Source of the DNA: Ceratotherium simum simum
Lineage: Eukaryota; Chordata; Mammalia; Perissodactyla; Rhinocerotidae
Assembly (NCBI RefSeq): GCF_000283155.1
Contig: NW_004454266.1
Coordinates: 1,216,200-1,280,199 of the forward strand
Reading direction: 5' to 3'
DNA length: 64,000 bases
Each line of letters starts with the position of its first letter. Position 1 is the first letter of the stretch. Made by a program: the position numbers and the translations under genes. Positions 32,320 through 46,080 of this stretch are shown here, piece after piece. Below the pieces are notes generated by a model. That model made no database searches. It was not told where the DNA came from and saw only the letters and a program-made list of their open reading frames with translations.

Positions 32320-35300
32320 TATCAATCTTTTAAAAATAACGCTTTGAAACAATGAGAAAAATTACAGTGACCCATGGAATAAATTTTGGCAGTGCCCTTC
32401 AGAAGCTGCAGCAGATGACATTAAAGACCAGACTCAGTGCAGACACATGAAGGCTAATTGTGAAAGCAAAGAGTTTTCCTGAGAGATAACTATTAGAAGC
32501 TGAGATAAAATTTATCACAGAAAAAAATAAAGAAGGAAGAAAGAGAATGTCAAAAGAATAAAAAGCATATAGCTTATGGCAAATCATTCAAATTAAATGG
32601 GGGAAAAAACTCAGTAATATCAATGTTTAATATGTGTAAATAATATATATAAAGAACATTTTAATTCTTCAGTGATTTTGAGGTGGGCAATTTTTTTCAA
32701 GGATTTTCATAATATAAATGACAACCAGCTTCTGGAGATTATAGAGGTTATTTTTCCTATAAAATGGCAAACATTTGGCGACTGAAAGTAATAATATTAA
32801 CATTTATATCTAAATGTTAAATCTTTATGCACACATAATTTCAAAAAGATATTTTCTTTAGAGATTAGTTAACTCATTTAGTCCACCAGCATATTAATGA
32901 TGTAAATTCATGTAATGCACTCAGAACAAACCTTGCTTTCTTTGGTGTGTGATGTTGAGGACGAGTCAGCTTTCTGGTATTGCATATTGAATGAAGAGGT
33001 GGTCGAAGCTGAGTGGAGGGAATGAAGAGTAGGGAAAGGAGGGGTCTTTGGTGGGATGAAAGAGGCTGCCTCAATGTACATCAAACCCACATGGAATTTT
33101 TACCTTCTAGAAGATTAAAGAGGCCAAGATTTTTAAGGAGCTTTGTAAAAGTCCAAACAGTTATAAATGCAAAAGTTTAAAATATATTCACTGACACAAA
33201 GCATATTCCCAAAGACTATAACTGTTATTCATGTTTAAGACAAATAGGTACTTTCTACATCTCATGAGTAAACATCATTGAAGCCTCAAAATTCTTCCCT
33301 AATAATAACTGCATATCCTGAAATTGTTTGTTACTTGTTATAAAAATTAATCATGAAAGTAAATATATTAAGTAATTCTCAGTGATTAATACCTTATATT
33401 AGTTTAACTTTTCACGTAAAAATTATACTTAGCAGAAATCAGTGGAAAAGAAATGAAGTCAAGGGAAAGGTCAGGTGAGGGATCTGGACATCTAACAACA
33501 GCATGAAGTCACCGAGTGATCCCTCAAAATAGTGAAAGTAAATTATAGTAAAATGAGAATATAAAAGGGCCCCTAAGGAGAAAACTAGTTTTATATACGT
33601 GTTTTAATTCTAATAAATGCACTCACAACTATATACGTACATATTCGTGCACACAAACACAAATACACACATACGTGCATAACTCTCCTCCCATTTCCTC
33701 ACTCATGATCAATTCCCACCCATTTAGCTACACTAAAAGTACTAATTTTTTCTATCAAAGGAATGAGATAAAGCCAGAACCATGTCACCTGTCCTAGTCT
33801 CTTTAAGGAGACCTGAAGGTTGCTACCTTACCCTTCCCAGTCAAATGACAACTTCCCCTGTGTTTTCACTCACCATCCGACACACATAACACAATACATC
33901 AACAGAAATGCCATGAGAGATCAATTCATACACATGAACTGCTTCTTTATTTATAAGAATATGTTCATTTTAGGCTTGTATAAGAGTTGTATTTTACCAT
34001 GATGCAAAATTAATGTCACGTGTGCATCATATGAAGTCTCCTCACCCAAATAACATTATTTTAAGTCAGAATCTCAATTTACCATTAAAAGTTAAGAATC
34101 ATAGGCATGTTGTAGATATAAAAGCAAGGCATCAATAGAAGTGAATAAGTTAAAAGAGAGGAAGTTTTCCAGTTTTTTTTTTTTTTTTTTTCTGCACACT
34201 GATAATCTCACTGTAACATGAAAAAGAACTTTAAGCCATAGGGTTCAAATTATTATTACCTTGAAATGACAAGTCAGGTCCTAAGGCTCATGTACTGGTT
34301 GCAGGGACTGTTATTTGAGATGGAGATCCCTGAAGATCAGCAAGTCAAGAGAGACTTGGAGAGGACACAGGACACTGAATCTGGAAAGATCTCAGGGACA
34401 CTAGTCTCCCAATATGGCAATTAATATTAGGCTCTGTTGTATCCAAAGAAGAACTGTCCCAGGAGATGATTCTGGAAGAGATACTTTTGCCTCTGTGATT
34501 TTTAACTATTGTTTATATCTGGACAAAATCATAAAGATATTTAACTTCTGTCCTCATAACCTACCAACATTGAGTTGTTTTCTAATAACTACCAAATTCA
34601 TGTTAAATTTCCATCAATAATATAATACATATTATACATATAAGTGCATATATATTTATAAATATATCTTGTTGGCTCATAACTTCACATTCTTCTCATG
34701 ATAACTAAATTTTTTGTCACCTCATTCTTTCATCACATCTACTTGCAAAACCGCAGGCCTGGATCATTTCAACAGGGCTTCTTTCCCAATACTGATAGGC
34801 ACTTGAATATTACTGGAGATAGATATACAAATATGTTAAATTATGCCATTAAAAATCACTGATCTCTCTTAATTTCAAATGGACTCTTGGTTCTGCCGGG
34901 AAATCTGTACGCCCCCTTTTGTTCGTCTTTTCTATCTCCATAGCAAACATTCAACAAATTTTTAAATCATCCCTCCCTATATCCCACATCCTTCCAAGTA
35001 GGTTATCTTGCTTCTAACTTCCAAGATAAAACAGAGGCCCCAAGAGAAAACTTCATTGACTTCCTTCCTGCCACCTATCAACTTATCTGCTTTTATATCC
35101 ATTCTTCATACTTTTCTTCATGTCTCAATAGAAGAAGCAGCCTCTTTTTGTCTAAGGTTAATCCTTCTTCCAATATTTTGGAGTCCAGGTAAAAACTAGT
35201 GTGCATACAGATTCCAGACAGGTGATAATAATAACTGAGCGGATCAGGTATAAGAAAAACAACTGCAGTAATGCAAGAATGAATGGCAACAAACATTTAG

Positions 35301-35480
35301 CTAAGATCTATATTTAGTAATAAAAGAGTGGTGGAGACTTCAACAAATTTCACAGCACATGCTCCATCCAAGGGAAACAGCAACTACTCAGCTCCAGTTA
35401 ATCCAATTTCTATGCATTAAGTTCCAGAACTACAAAATATTCAGAATCTTCAAGACAATCTGGATTCTTATGAAAGTCTG
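32320..35480. other. Unassigned 5' flank of OR gene B
   Basis: About 3.1 kb of AT-rich sequence upstream of gene B. The first non-coding exon and promoter of gene B are expected in this direction, but I cannot place them. It contains a T-run at 34171-34191 and a CA-rich patch near 33640-33680. No coding frame here is convincing. Confidence 0.4.
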
Positions 35481-35484
35481 TTGA

Positions 35485-36150
35485 TTTTTTTTTAAATAAA
35501 ATTTTTATATACAAAAAAGTAAGCAATTAGTAAAGGTATAGCTTGATGAACTATTACAAAGTGAACGCATCTTGATCAAAAAATAAAACGTAAGGAGCAG
35601 TCTAGGTAAACCCTCAAGTCCTTTTCCGTATACTATTTCTACCTGGACATGTAACCATTATTTTGATTGTTTTTGTACTATATATAAATGAAATCTTACA
35701 GCATTATTTCTTTTTGTATCTGCCTTCATTCATTCAACATTAAGTTTGTGAGATTCATTCATGTTGGTTGGTCCATGTAACAATAGAGCACAATTTTTAT
35801 TGCTGCTTTGTATTTCACTGTATAAATATGTCATAAGTCATTTATCCATTGCAGTGTTGATGGATATTTGCATTGTTTCTAATTTTTGTCTTTTATGAAT
35901 AATGCTGCTGTGAATATATTTATCCATGTCTTTCAGTGAACAAGTAGACATTTCTTTCAGGACTATACATTGGAGTAGAATTGCTCAGTCATAAAGTATG
36001 CATATATTCAGATTTAGTAGAAACCACTGATTCTGAAAATTGGTTGTACAAACTTACACTTCACAAGTAGAAAGAGAGTTTCAATTATCCACATCTGTGC
36101 TAACACAGTATTTTCTCTCCTTTTAATTTTAGCCATATATAGTCAATTAT
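35485..36150 (-). mobile_element. Old L1 3' end, antisense
   Basis: The plus strand reads an L1 complement: a T-run and A/T-rich 3' end at 35488, 'cattcattcaacattaagtt' (35728-35747), 'tttatccattgcagtgttga' and 'gaataatgctgctgtgaata' (35897-35916). It meets a sense L1 at about 36165, giving an inverted pair of 3'-derived segments. Confidence 0.8.
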
Positions 36151-36164
36151 TAAAAAAAATCCTA

Positions 36165-37930
36165 CACATTGCCCAAATAGAATTCATTCCAGAACCAGAA
36201 ATATCAGTCAATGTAATTCACCACAATAATAGAATAAAGGAGGAAAATTACATAATCATCTCACTAGATCCAAAATAAAGTATTTGATAAAACTCTAGTT
36301 CCACAAAACATATAATAAAATCACTTAGCAAACTAGTAAAAGAATAAAGATCCTAATCTATTAATTAAATAGGACCTAAAAAATCTTTCCCGCAATATTA
36401 TACATTATATTGCAAAATTTTCTTTTGAATTCGAGGAAAAGACAAGGACACCTTCTAACACCACTTCCCTTCAATCAATATTTTTCTAGAGATTAAAGCC
36501 AGTGTAATAAGGTAAGAGAGGAAAAAAGGCACTAGAATGGAGTAGAAATAAAACTGTCATTATTATAGGTAATATGATTGTGTATATTGAAAATCCAAGG
36601 GGATCAAAATATAAATTAAGATGAAAATGTTTAGAAAGGTAAGTATGACAAATTCAATTGTATTTCTATATGCAAGCAACAGCCAGAAAATATTATTTTA
36701 CAAAGATGTAATGTTATTAATAAATAAAATATTAGGAATAAATATTAAGAAATAGGTATAGAACATCTGCAGAAAAATTTTTAAAACGTTATTGAGAAAA
36801 ACACAAAATGACAAATAATTGGGAGATTATTAATGGATTAGAAAATTCAAAATTTTAGAAATGTTAATTAACAACTTTGATCTCTACATTTAGTGAAAAC
36901 TCATCAAAATTACCACCATTTATTTGTGGAAATTAATAAGATTATTTGAAAATTTATATAGAAATGTAAGGCACCGCTAATACCAAGACACTGTTGAAGA
37001 AAAAGTACAAGATGCGAAGACCTCTACTTTCTATCAAGATATAATAACAAAGATTCATTATATAAGAAAGGATGATATCTGCACAAGGAGAGAGACATAA
37101 ACTAACAGTGTTGCTGGTGGGAATGTAAAATGGTAGAGCCAGTTTGGAAGACTGTTTGGCAGTTTGAAGACTGTATGGCCATTTCTTACAAAATTAAACA
37201 TATTCTTACCATATGATCCAGCAATCATACTCTTTGGTATTTATGGAAATGGGTAGAAAACATATATTCACACAAAAATCTATATTCACGCATAGATACT
37301 TATAATAGCTTTATTCATAATTGCCAAAACTTGGAAGAACCCAAAAGCTCCTTTAGTAGGTGAATAGATAAATAAACTGTGGTACATCTGGACAATGGAA
37401 TATTATTCTGTGCTAAAAAGAAATGAGCTAACAAGCTGTGAAAAGACATGGAGGAAACTTAACTGCATATTACTAAGTGAAAGTAGCCAATCTGAGAAGA
37501 CTATATGTACTGTATGAATATAACTATGTGACATTCTGGAAAAAACAAAACTATGTAGACAGTGAAAATTCAGTGCTTCATGAGAGGGAAGAGGAATGAA
37601 TAGGCAGAGCCCAGAGGATTTTTAAGGCAGTGAAAACACTCTGTGTCATATTGTAATGACGGGTATATGTCATTATACATATGTCCAAACCCCAAGAATG
37701 TACAACATCAAGAGTGAACTCAAAGGTACACTAGGGACTTTGAGTGATTATGATGTGTCAACATAGGTTCATCTTTGGTGTACCATTCTGGTGAGTGATA
37801 TAGATAATGGAGGAGGCTCTGCATGTGGCGGGGATGGGAGGGGGTATTTGAGAAATCTCTGTTCCTCCCCTTTTAATTTTGTTGTAAACCTAAAACTACT
37901 CTAAAAAATAAAGTCTTAAAAAAATTGTTG
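36165..37930 (+). mobile_element. Old L1 LINE, ORF2 3' part and 3'UTR
   Basis: Sense L1 from the reverse transcriptase region ('atcatctcactagatccaaa' at 36255-36274, 'aaaagacaaggacacc') through the C-terminus ('tgctggtgggaatgtaaaat' at 37112-37131, 'ccatatgatccagcaatcat') to a 3'UTR ending 'aaactactctaaaaaataaa' (37892-37911). All frames are broken. Its last 490 bases are a diverged match to 42871-43378. Confidence 0.87.
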
Positions 37931-39112
37931 TCACTAAAAAAATTCAAAGGAGAACATTGACAGCAGACTCAAGCAAATGGAAGAAAGAATCTGCAAACTT
38001 GAACTTAGGTGATTTGAATTACCAATTAGAGGGAAAAAAAGAAGAAGAATGAAAAGAGTAAAGGAAGTCTGTGGAATAAAGGGGACGCCAACAACAGAAC
38101 AATGTACGCATTATGAAAATACCAGAAAAAGAAGAGAGAAAGGAAGAGAAAGCTTATTTAAAGAAATAAACAGAAGAGAATCAAAGCAAGTCACTACCAA
38201 AAAATCATCAAAAACCAAAGAAAGACAACAAGCGAGGAGGAGAGAAACAAAACAACTGTGATATAGATAGAACACAATGAACAAAATGGCAATAATAAGT
38301 ACAATACTCACTTATCAATAACTACTTTAAATGTAAATGTGTTAAACTCACATTTCAAAAGACATAGAGTGGTTGAATGGAGCAAAAAACAAAATTTAGC
38401 AATATGTTATTAAAAGACATGCACTTTAAATTTAAAGACACACATAGGCTGAAAGTGAAGAAATTGAAAAAGATGTTTCCTGCAAATAGTAACCAAAAGA
38501 AAACAAGGGTGGCTATATTTATATCAGAAAAAATAGATTTTGAGTCTAAAAGTGTCTCTAGAGACAAGTAAGGTCATTATATAATGATAAAAGGGTCAAT
38601 TTAATGAGAAGATATAAGATTTTAAAATATATCCACACCCAACATCAGAGCATCTAAATATATAAGGTAAATATTGTCAGATCTGAAGAAATACATTGAC
38701 AGAAATACAATAATAGTAGACTACCTCAATATCAAGTTTATAATAATGGATAGAACATCCAGACACAAAATCCATAAAAAAACAGCTAATTTGAACAACA
38801 CTGTAGACCAAATGGTTCTGAAGACATATACAGACCTTTCCTCCCAACAGTAGAAGAATACACATTCTTCTCAAGCACACACAGAACATTCTCGAGATAG
38901 ATCATATGTTACTTCACAAAACAAATCTTAACAAATTTAAGAAAATAGAAATCATTCCAACTATCTTTTCTGACAACAATGGAGTGAAACTGGAAATCAA
39001 TAACAACAAGAAAGTGGAAAATTCACAAACACATGGAAACTAAACAAAACTCTTGAACAATTATTGGGTCAAAGAGGAAATCAAAACGAAATTTTAAAAG
39101 TACGTCAGTACA

Positions 39113-39362
39113 GGGGCCGGCCCCATGGCTTAGTGGTTAAGTTCAATGCACTCTGCTTCGGCGACCCAGGTTCAGTTCCCAGGTATGGACCTACACCACT
39201 CATCCTCAGCAATGCTGTGGTGGCGACCCACATACAAAATAGAGGAAGATTGGCACAGATGTTAGTTCAGGGCGAATCTTACTCAAGCAAAAAGAAGAAG
39301 ATTGGTGACAGATGTTAGCTCAGGGTGAATCTTCCTCAGCAAAAAAAAAAAAAAAAAAAAAA
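39113..39362 (+). mobile_element. ERE-type SINE nested in L1
   Basis: It starts GGGGCCGGCCCCATGGCTTA and has a B-box-like GGTTCAGTTCCC. It carries a duplicated 3' module ('cagatgttagttcagggcg' and 'cagatgttagctcagggtg') and ends in about 22 A. Flanking gtcagtaca (39104-39112) and gtcaataca (39363-39371) is a target duplication with one mismatch. It splits the L1 endonuclease-to-RT region. Confidence 0.94.
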
Positions 39363-42217
39363 GTCAATACAAAGGGAAATGAAAACACAATATACCAAAA
39401 ACTAAAAGATACAGCAAAAGCAGTACTAAGCAAGAAGTTTATAGTGATAACATCTACATTAAAAAAAGAAAAATCTCAAAGAAACAATCTAGCTTTACAT
39501 CACAAGGAACTAGGAAAAAAAGAGCCAACTAAGCACAAAGTTAGCAGAGGCAAAGAAATAAAAATTACAGCAGAAAGGAGCCAAATAGAGAAAAAAAAAC
39601 AATTGAAAAAATCAACAAAACTAAGCTGGCTTTTTGAAAACAAGCAAAACAACAAACCTGTACCTAGACTAAGTAAAATAAAAAAGAAAGAAAATTCGAA
39701 TAAATAACATAAAAAATGAAAGAAGAGACATTACAACAGATGCCTCAAAAATAAAATGGATTATAAAAGACTGCTATAAACAATCATATACCAACAAAGT
39801 GGATAACCTAGAATAGCTGAGCAAATTCCCTAACATACGACTTTCTAAAACTGAATTAAGAAAAAATAGAATGCTTGAAAAAAACAATAACAAATAAAGA
39901 GATAAATCATGAATCAAAAATCTCCCAACAAAGAAGAATGAGATTGCTTCACTGATGAATTCTACCACATATTCAAAGAAGAATTAACACCAATCTTTCT
40001 TAGACTTTCCAAAAAACAGAAGAGAGAACACATTCAAATTCATTCTATGAGGCCAGCATCACCTTGATACCAAAACCAAAGACACTATAAGAAGACGAAA
40101 CTGTAGACCAACATCCCTGATGAATATAGATGCGAAAATCCTCAAGAAAATGATAACAAACTGAATTCAACAGCACAATAAAAGGAGCACACAGCATGAT
40201 CAAGTGGGATCCATCACTTAGATGCAAGGATGATTTCACATATGCAAATCAATAAATATAATACACCACATTAACAGAATAAAAAAAAAATCATATGATC
40301 GTTTCAATAGATGAAGAAAAAGCATTTGATAAAATTCAACATCCTTTCATGATTAAAAAAAAACCTCTTAACAGATTAGGTGTGGAAGGAATGTAACTCA
40401 ATATAATAAAGGCCATATTTGGTAAGCCCACAACTAACATCATACTCAACAGTGAAAAGCTGAAAGATTTTCCTCTAAGATCAGGAACGAGACAAGGATG
40501 CCCACTCACATCACTTCATTCAACACGATACTGGAAGTCCTGGCTAGAGCATTAACCAAGAAAAAGAAATAAAAGGCATCCAAATCAGAAAAGAAGAGGT
40601 AAAACTGTTTCCGTTTGCAGATGACATGTTCTTTTATACAGCAAATCTTAAAAACTCCACCAAAAAGCTATTCGAACTAATAAATGAATTCAGTAAAGTT
40701 GCAGGATACTAAGTCAACATACAGAGATTAGTTGTATTTCTATACACTCACAATAAAACACCTGAAAAAGGAATAAAGAAAACAATTCCGTTTACAATGG
40801 CATCAAAAAAAATAAAATACTTATGAATAAATTTAATGAAAGAGGTGAAAGATCTGTACACTGAAAAAAAACTACAAGACCTGATGAAAGAAATTGAAGA
40901 AGACACAAAACAAATGGAAAGATAGCCCATGTTCCTGGTTCAGAAGAACTAATATTATTAAAATGTCCATACTACCCAGAAGCATCTATAGATTCAATGC
41001 AATCCCTATCAAAATTCCAATGGCGTTTTTTCAGAGAGATACAAAAAACAACCCAAAAATTTGTATGGAACCATAAAAGAGCCCAAATAGCCAAAGCAAT
41101 CGTGAGAAAGAATAAAGCTCGGGGCATTACACATCTTGATTTCAAACTATAATACAAATCTATAGTATTTAAAACACTATGGCACTGGCACAAAAATATA
41201 TAGATAGACCAATGGAACAGAGTCAAGAGCCCAGAAATAAACTTTTGCATATCTAGTCAACTAATATTTGACAAGGAAGCCATGAATACTCAATGAGGAA
41301 AGAATAGTCTTTTCAAGAAATGGTCTTGGGAAAACTGAATAACCACAAGGAGAAGATTGAAATTGAACTCTTATCTTACAGCACTCACAAAAATGAACTC
41401 AAAGTGGATTAAAGATTTGAGCAAAAGACTTGAAACTGTAACATTCCTAGAAGAAAACATAGGCGAAAAGCTGTTTGACATGTCTTGACTACGATTTTTT
41501 GGATATGACACCAAAAGCATAAGCAACAAAAGCAAAACTTAATAAGTGAGACTAAAGCAAACTAAAAAGTTTCTGTACAGCAAAAGAAACAATTAAGAAA
41601 GTGAAAAGGCAACCTGCAGAATGGGACAAAATATTTGCAAATCGTGTATCTGACAAAGGGTTAATGTCCAAAATATATAAGGAACTCATTCAACCCAATA
41701 GCAAAAAAGCAAATAACCCAATTAAAAAATGGGCACTGAATCTGAATAGACATTTTTTTCGAAGAAGACTTACAAATGGCCAACATGTACATTAAAAGGT
41801 GCTTAACATCACTAATCATCAGGAAAATGACAAGATGTCACCTCACACCTGTTAGAATGGCTACTATCAAACAGACGAAAGCTAAGTGTCGAAAGCAAAC
41901 TATCAAAAGCTAAGTAAAAGCCAAGCGTTGGCAAGGACGTGAAAACAACGGAAACTGTATACATTATTTGTGGGAATGTAAATTGGCACAGCCATTATGG
42001 AATAAAGTATGGAGGTGCCTCAAAAAATTAAAAATAGAATTCTTCTATGATCCAGTAATCCCACATCTGGGTGTATATCCAAAGAAATTGAAATCAGGAT
42101 CTCACAGAGATATCTGTGTTCTCATGCAGCGTTACATTTTCATGTCAGCATTATTCACAATAGCCTAGATATCAAAAAAACCTAAATGTCTCTCTGTTGA
42201 TGAATCAATGGATAAAG

Positions 42218-42350
42218 AAATTATATATATAACATATATAATTCATATATATTTAAATATATGTGATATATAAAATATATCTGATATAAAATATATCTGA
42301 TATATTTTATATATAATTCAGCCTTAAAAGTTATATATATATTATTCAGC
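42218..42350. repeat. AT-rich simple repeat inside L1
   Basis: Arrays of atat, 'aaaatatatctgatat' (two copies, about 42271-42302) and tatata. The L1 words 'attcagccttaaaa' (42316) and 'attcagctttaaaa' (42344) flank the second half, so a local duplication accompanied the expansion. Confidence 0.85.
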
Positions 42351-42870
42351 TTTAAAAAAGGTGGAGATTCTGCTATTTGTGACAACATGGATGAACCTGG
42401 AGAACGTTATGCTAAGTTGAATAAGCCAAGTGCAGAGAGACAAATATGGCATGATCTTATTTATATATGAATCTAAAATAGTTACTCATAGAAACAGAGA
42501 GTAAAATGCTGGTTACCAGAGGCTGTGGGGTATGGGGAAATGGGGAGATGTTGGTTAAGGAGCGCAAAGTTTCAGTTATGCAATGTGAATAAGTTCTGGA
42601 GATCTAAGGTACAACAATGTGACTATAGCTAAAAATATTGTATTTTATACTTGAAATTTGCTAACAGGGTAGATCTTAAGTGTTCTCACCTCCCAAAAAA
42701 GGGAAAATAAAATGGTAACTATGTGAGGTGATGGATATGTTAAGCAGTTTGATTGTGGTAAATATTTCACAATGTGTATGTATATGAAATCACTAATATG
42801 TATCCTTCAAATATAGATAATTTTTATTTGTCAACTATACCTCCTGCAAAAAAAAAAAAAAGAAAATCAG

Positions 42871-43378
42871 CTGCCAATCCGTGAAAAGATATGGAGGAAC
42901 CTCAAATACATATTACCATGTGAGAAAAGTCAATCTCAAATGATTACATACTGTGTGATTCCTACTGTATTACATTCTGTGAAAGGCAAAACTGTGGAGA
43001 CAATATAAAGATCGGTGTTTGCCGAGGGTTAGGGAGGGAAAGAGAGATGAATAGGTAGAACACAGAGGACTTTTAGGCAGTGAAGTTGCTGTGTATGATA
43101 CTATAATGGTGGATACATGTTATTACACATTCCTTAAAACGCTTAGAAGATATAAAATGAATAGTGAACTCGAACGTAAACAATGGACTTTGGAAGATAA
43201 TGATGTGTCAACGTAGGTTCACCAGTTGTAACAAATGTACCACACTGTTGCATGATGTTGATTGTGGGGAAGGCGGTGTTTGTGGTGCAGAGGGGTTACA
43301 TGAGAAATCTCTGTACTACTTTCTGCTCAATTTTTCTGTAAACCGAAAACTACTCTAAAAATAGCACCTATTTAAAAA
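42871..43378 (+). mobile_element. L1 3' end, second copy
   Basis: Begins 'gccaatccgtgaaaagatat' and ends 'ccgaaaactactctaaaaat'. Block for block it matches 37436-37925 ('gtgaaaaga.atggagg', 'gcagtgaa', 'gatgtgtcaac.taggttca', 'gagaaatctctgt'). It lies immediately after the poly-A of the long L1. Confidence 0.83.
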
Positions 43379-43379
43379 G

Positions 43380-45884
43380 GAAAGAAAAGCCAGTTGATCA
43401 AAATCAAATTCACTGATTAAGCTGTTCTCAATAACAATCTTTCAAAATTTACCAAATATATCCAAACTTCCAGTCTACTTCCAGTTTGATGGTTTTGGCA
43501 AAAAAATAGATATACAAACAGCAACATCACGTAACACTATATATTCTCAAGGAAAAACTCATATACAAGGATACACTTTAAATTCATCTGAGTGGAAAGC
43601 TGTAGGTGAAATGTAGTGAGTGATGGGATGAAGAACAAAGGGGAAATAATAAAATTATTATTACAATGAAATAAAGGAAGAGAATGTCCTTGCAGTGATT
43701 AATGATAGTCTGCATTATGAAACATGGAATATGACTTGCAATTCTATGCAAATTCCATTCTAATATCCAAAGAGAAAAAAATATATTGGATATAATAGCA
43801 GTAAAGTTTTTGACTCTATGGCAGCTGTAGTTAAACGAACGAGGGCCCAAGTTTTGGTAATGATTATCTACTGAAGAAGTAGGTGTAAGGAATGAAATGA
43901 AATTTTTAGAAAAGTTTGTGACTGAAAAGAAAAACACAGAGGTGTGACTAAATGGAAGTAAAGAATAAAAATATGTATGTGTTTAAACATTCAAGAGATT
44001 TGAGTATATTATATTATCAGAGCAAAGAGCCACAGATAGCAAAAGTTAAAGATAGGAGAAAGTAAGAATAAGATTGAAGAATTTAAGTCCTTGTGGAGGT
44101 AAGAAAAGATGGAAAGTAGAACACAGCTGGAGAGATTACATGGAAAAGAGTGAAAGGCCAATGCTTTTGCTGCGACTGGAGAACAGGAAGTAGACTGAAA
44201 TGAAGCCTCTGTAACTCTTAGGGCTGTATTTTCTCTTTCAGTGAAGGAAGTAATCTTAACCAGTTTCCCATGATAGAACCGAGATTCATTTTAGATTTCT
44301 TCCTCCCTATCAGTAAATCCCACAGGGGCTGCCTTTTTACTGTCTTTGCCTCATCTCCTCTCTTTCTTTACTTGTCTCAATCACTATATTATAAGTGAGT
44401 ATTTTTTGGACTTGTGTCAGGAGACTCATTCTCAATGATTCATAAATTTTCAAGCTAGAGGAATGCTCATTGAGGACATCACCATCTCTTATCTGTGTCG
44501 TTACTGTGTTCTAACTTTCTGCTACATGTCTTTTCCTCTTTCCATTTACCCTTTACCCTGCAACATTCAAATAACATCATCATAACAATAGGAAATATTG
44601 TTAAATGGGGTTCAGTCTCTGTTCCAGCTGAAATCTCAAAAAGATCAAGACAAAACAGTAGTTATCAAGTACTTCCACATTCCAAATGAAGATGCTCTCA
44701 CACTTAGGTAGGACTTTCAAAGGAGGTGGGCTGACAGCTGGTTTTGTGACTATATCTGGGAAGCTAGGAGATGTAATAGTAATAAAAGATGCAAAAGTCT
44801 CCATAGCTTAATACCACAAATACTTATTTCTCATCATATAATATGTCTCTTAAGTTCAGCTAGGGGCTTTGCCATATGTCTCCTCTCTCAGGATCACAGC
44901 CTGACAGAGTTGTCACCGTTCCTGACATTGCTAGTAATTCTGACAGAAGAAAAAGATGGCTCTAGAAGATCTTGCACTGGCAATTAAATATTCTGACCTG
45001 GAAGTAACACAAGTCACTTTTGGTCACAACTCATGGGCTAGACTAGCTCAGAGCCCACCCCACCTCAAAAGGTGTGTGTGTGGCAGGGGACAGAATCCTA
45101 TTATGTACACAGAGAACTGGAAATCCATGTAAAACATCATGAATACTTACTATGGTAGCCCTTAGCTGATTACCTCTATTCAGATTCGTGAAGATGAAAG
45201 ATGATTTGGAAAATGAAGAAAGGATTTATTTGATGAGGATTGTGTTATGGTTTCTTCCTCCTCACTTCAAATCAAGTTAAAGGTGGTCAGTGGGATGACT
45301 TAGAGAATTTGGTAGGTGTTGATGGCTGTTTGGTAAACAGAATGAAATTATAATAATTGCCTAAAAATACATAAATATGAGAAACTTTACATAAATATGA
45401 AGCAATCTTTAGCTACAGAGTAAAGTAGATTTTTCTGCTTAGCATCTCCCTTTCCCATCTGCACTTTTACCCTGGCAAGTTCAGAAACTGTACTTACCAA
45501 GCTAGAGGCATAGAGGAACAAGCATAAGGTAGAAAGTAGACACCCTTACAACTCTCAAATCCTCACTCCAAGGTCTCAGGATGAAACAGACTTAAGCTGG
45601 GGGAGCACAGAATCTTTAACCTTAAATGAAGTGTTACCTGACAGTGGAAATTTTAATTACTGATAAGAGAATATTTTTACCATTTGAAAATGACCAGAAA
45701 GATCATGGAATATTCTAAAGATGTAACCTGGGAGCAGGGAAAGAATCACTACATGGTATGGGCAGGATGGATAAAAGAATAAAGTTATAGCTCTTCTGTT
45801 TTAATCATACCCAGTAGGTAGTCTCCTTGTTAACATTTCAATAGGTAAACATGTATTTAGCTTTGCTTGGTGCCACCGGGAACT
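43380..45884. other. Unassigned intergenic sequence
   Basis: No supported gene. The segment 44790-45180 ('ccacaaatacttatttctca', 'aatattctgacctggaagta') reads like an old LTR or DNA-element fragment seen in many mammals, but I cannot name it. The 117-codon minus frame at 43584-43937 has no recognisable domain and is judged a chance frame. Confidence 0.4.
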
Positions 45885-46080
45885 CTGCCAAGCATATTTC
45901 ATGCATTATCTCACTTATTGGTCACCACCCTATGAAGTTGATACTATTATTCCACTCACTATAGATTTGGAAACTTTATCTTCTAGAGGCTAAATAACTT
46001 GTCCTGGGAATTAGAACCTAGGTTGGTCTGACTCTACAGTCTATGACCTTATACAATACAAGATACTCTACTAAAGCTCA
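45885..46080 (-). mobile_element. MIR SINE, antisense
   Basis: The plus strand reads 'gcattatctcacttattggt', 'caccctatgaagttgatact' (45927-45946), 'ttggaaactttatctt', 'aataacttgtcctgg' and 'gtctgactctacagtctatg', the conserved antisense MIR order. Confidence 0.82.

Larger units (their letters stand above)
37935..42862 (+). mobile_element. L1 LINE, long (ORF1 fragment, ORF2, 3'UTR, poly-A)
   Basis: The left end (38050-38170) carries ORF1 wording ('atgaaaagagtaaaggaagt', 'tacgcattatgaaaatacca'). ORF2 follows with the endonuclease region (38320-39100), an ERE at 39113-39362, the reverse transcriptase region (39900-40700), and the C-terminal region (41400-42170; frames 41601-41795 and 41968-42168). 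The 3'UTR (42490-42840) and an A-run (42848-42862) end it. Stops and frameshifts occur throughout. The ORF1 C-terminal part appears missing. The AT-rich microsatellite at 42218-42350 lies in the 3' part. Confidence 0.9.

Noticed and set aside
39312..39707. 131-codon frame rich in Lys
   Set aside because: Starts in the ERE and its poly-A and continues as an L1 ORF2 remnant; dead retroelement.
43584..43937. 117-codon minus-strand frame
   Set aside because: AT-rich hydrophobic composition, no recognisable motif or neighbouring gene structure; judged chance.
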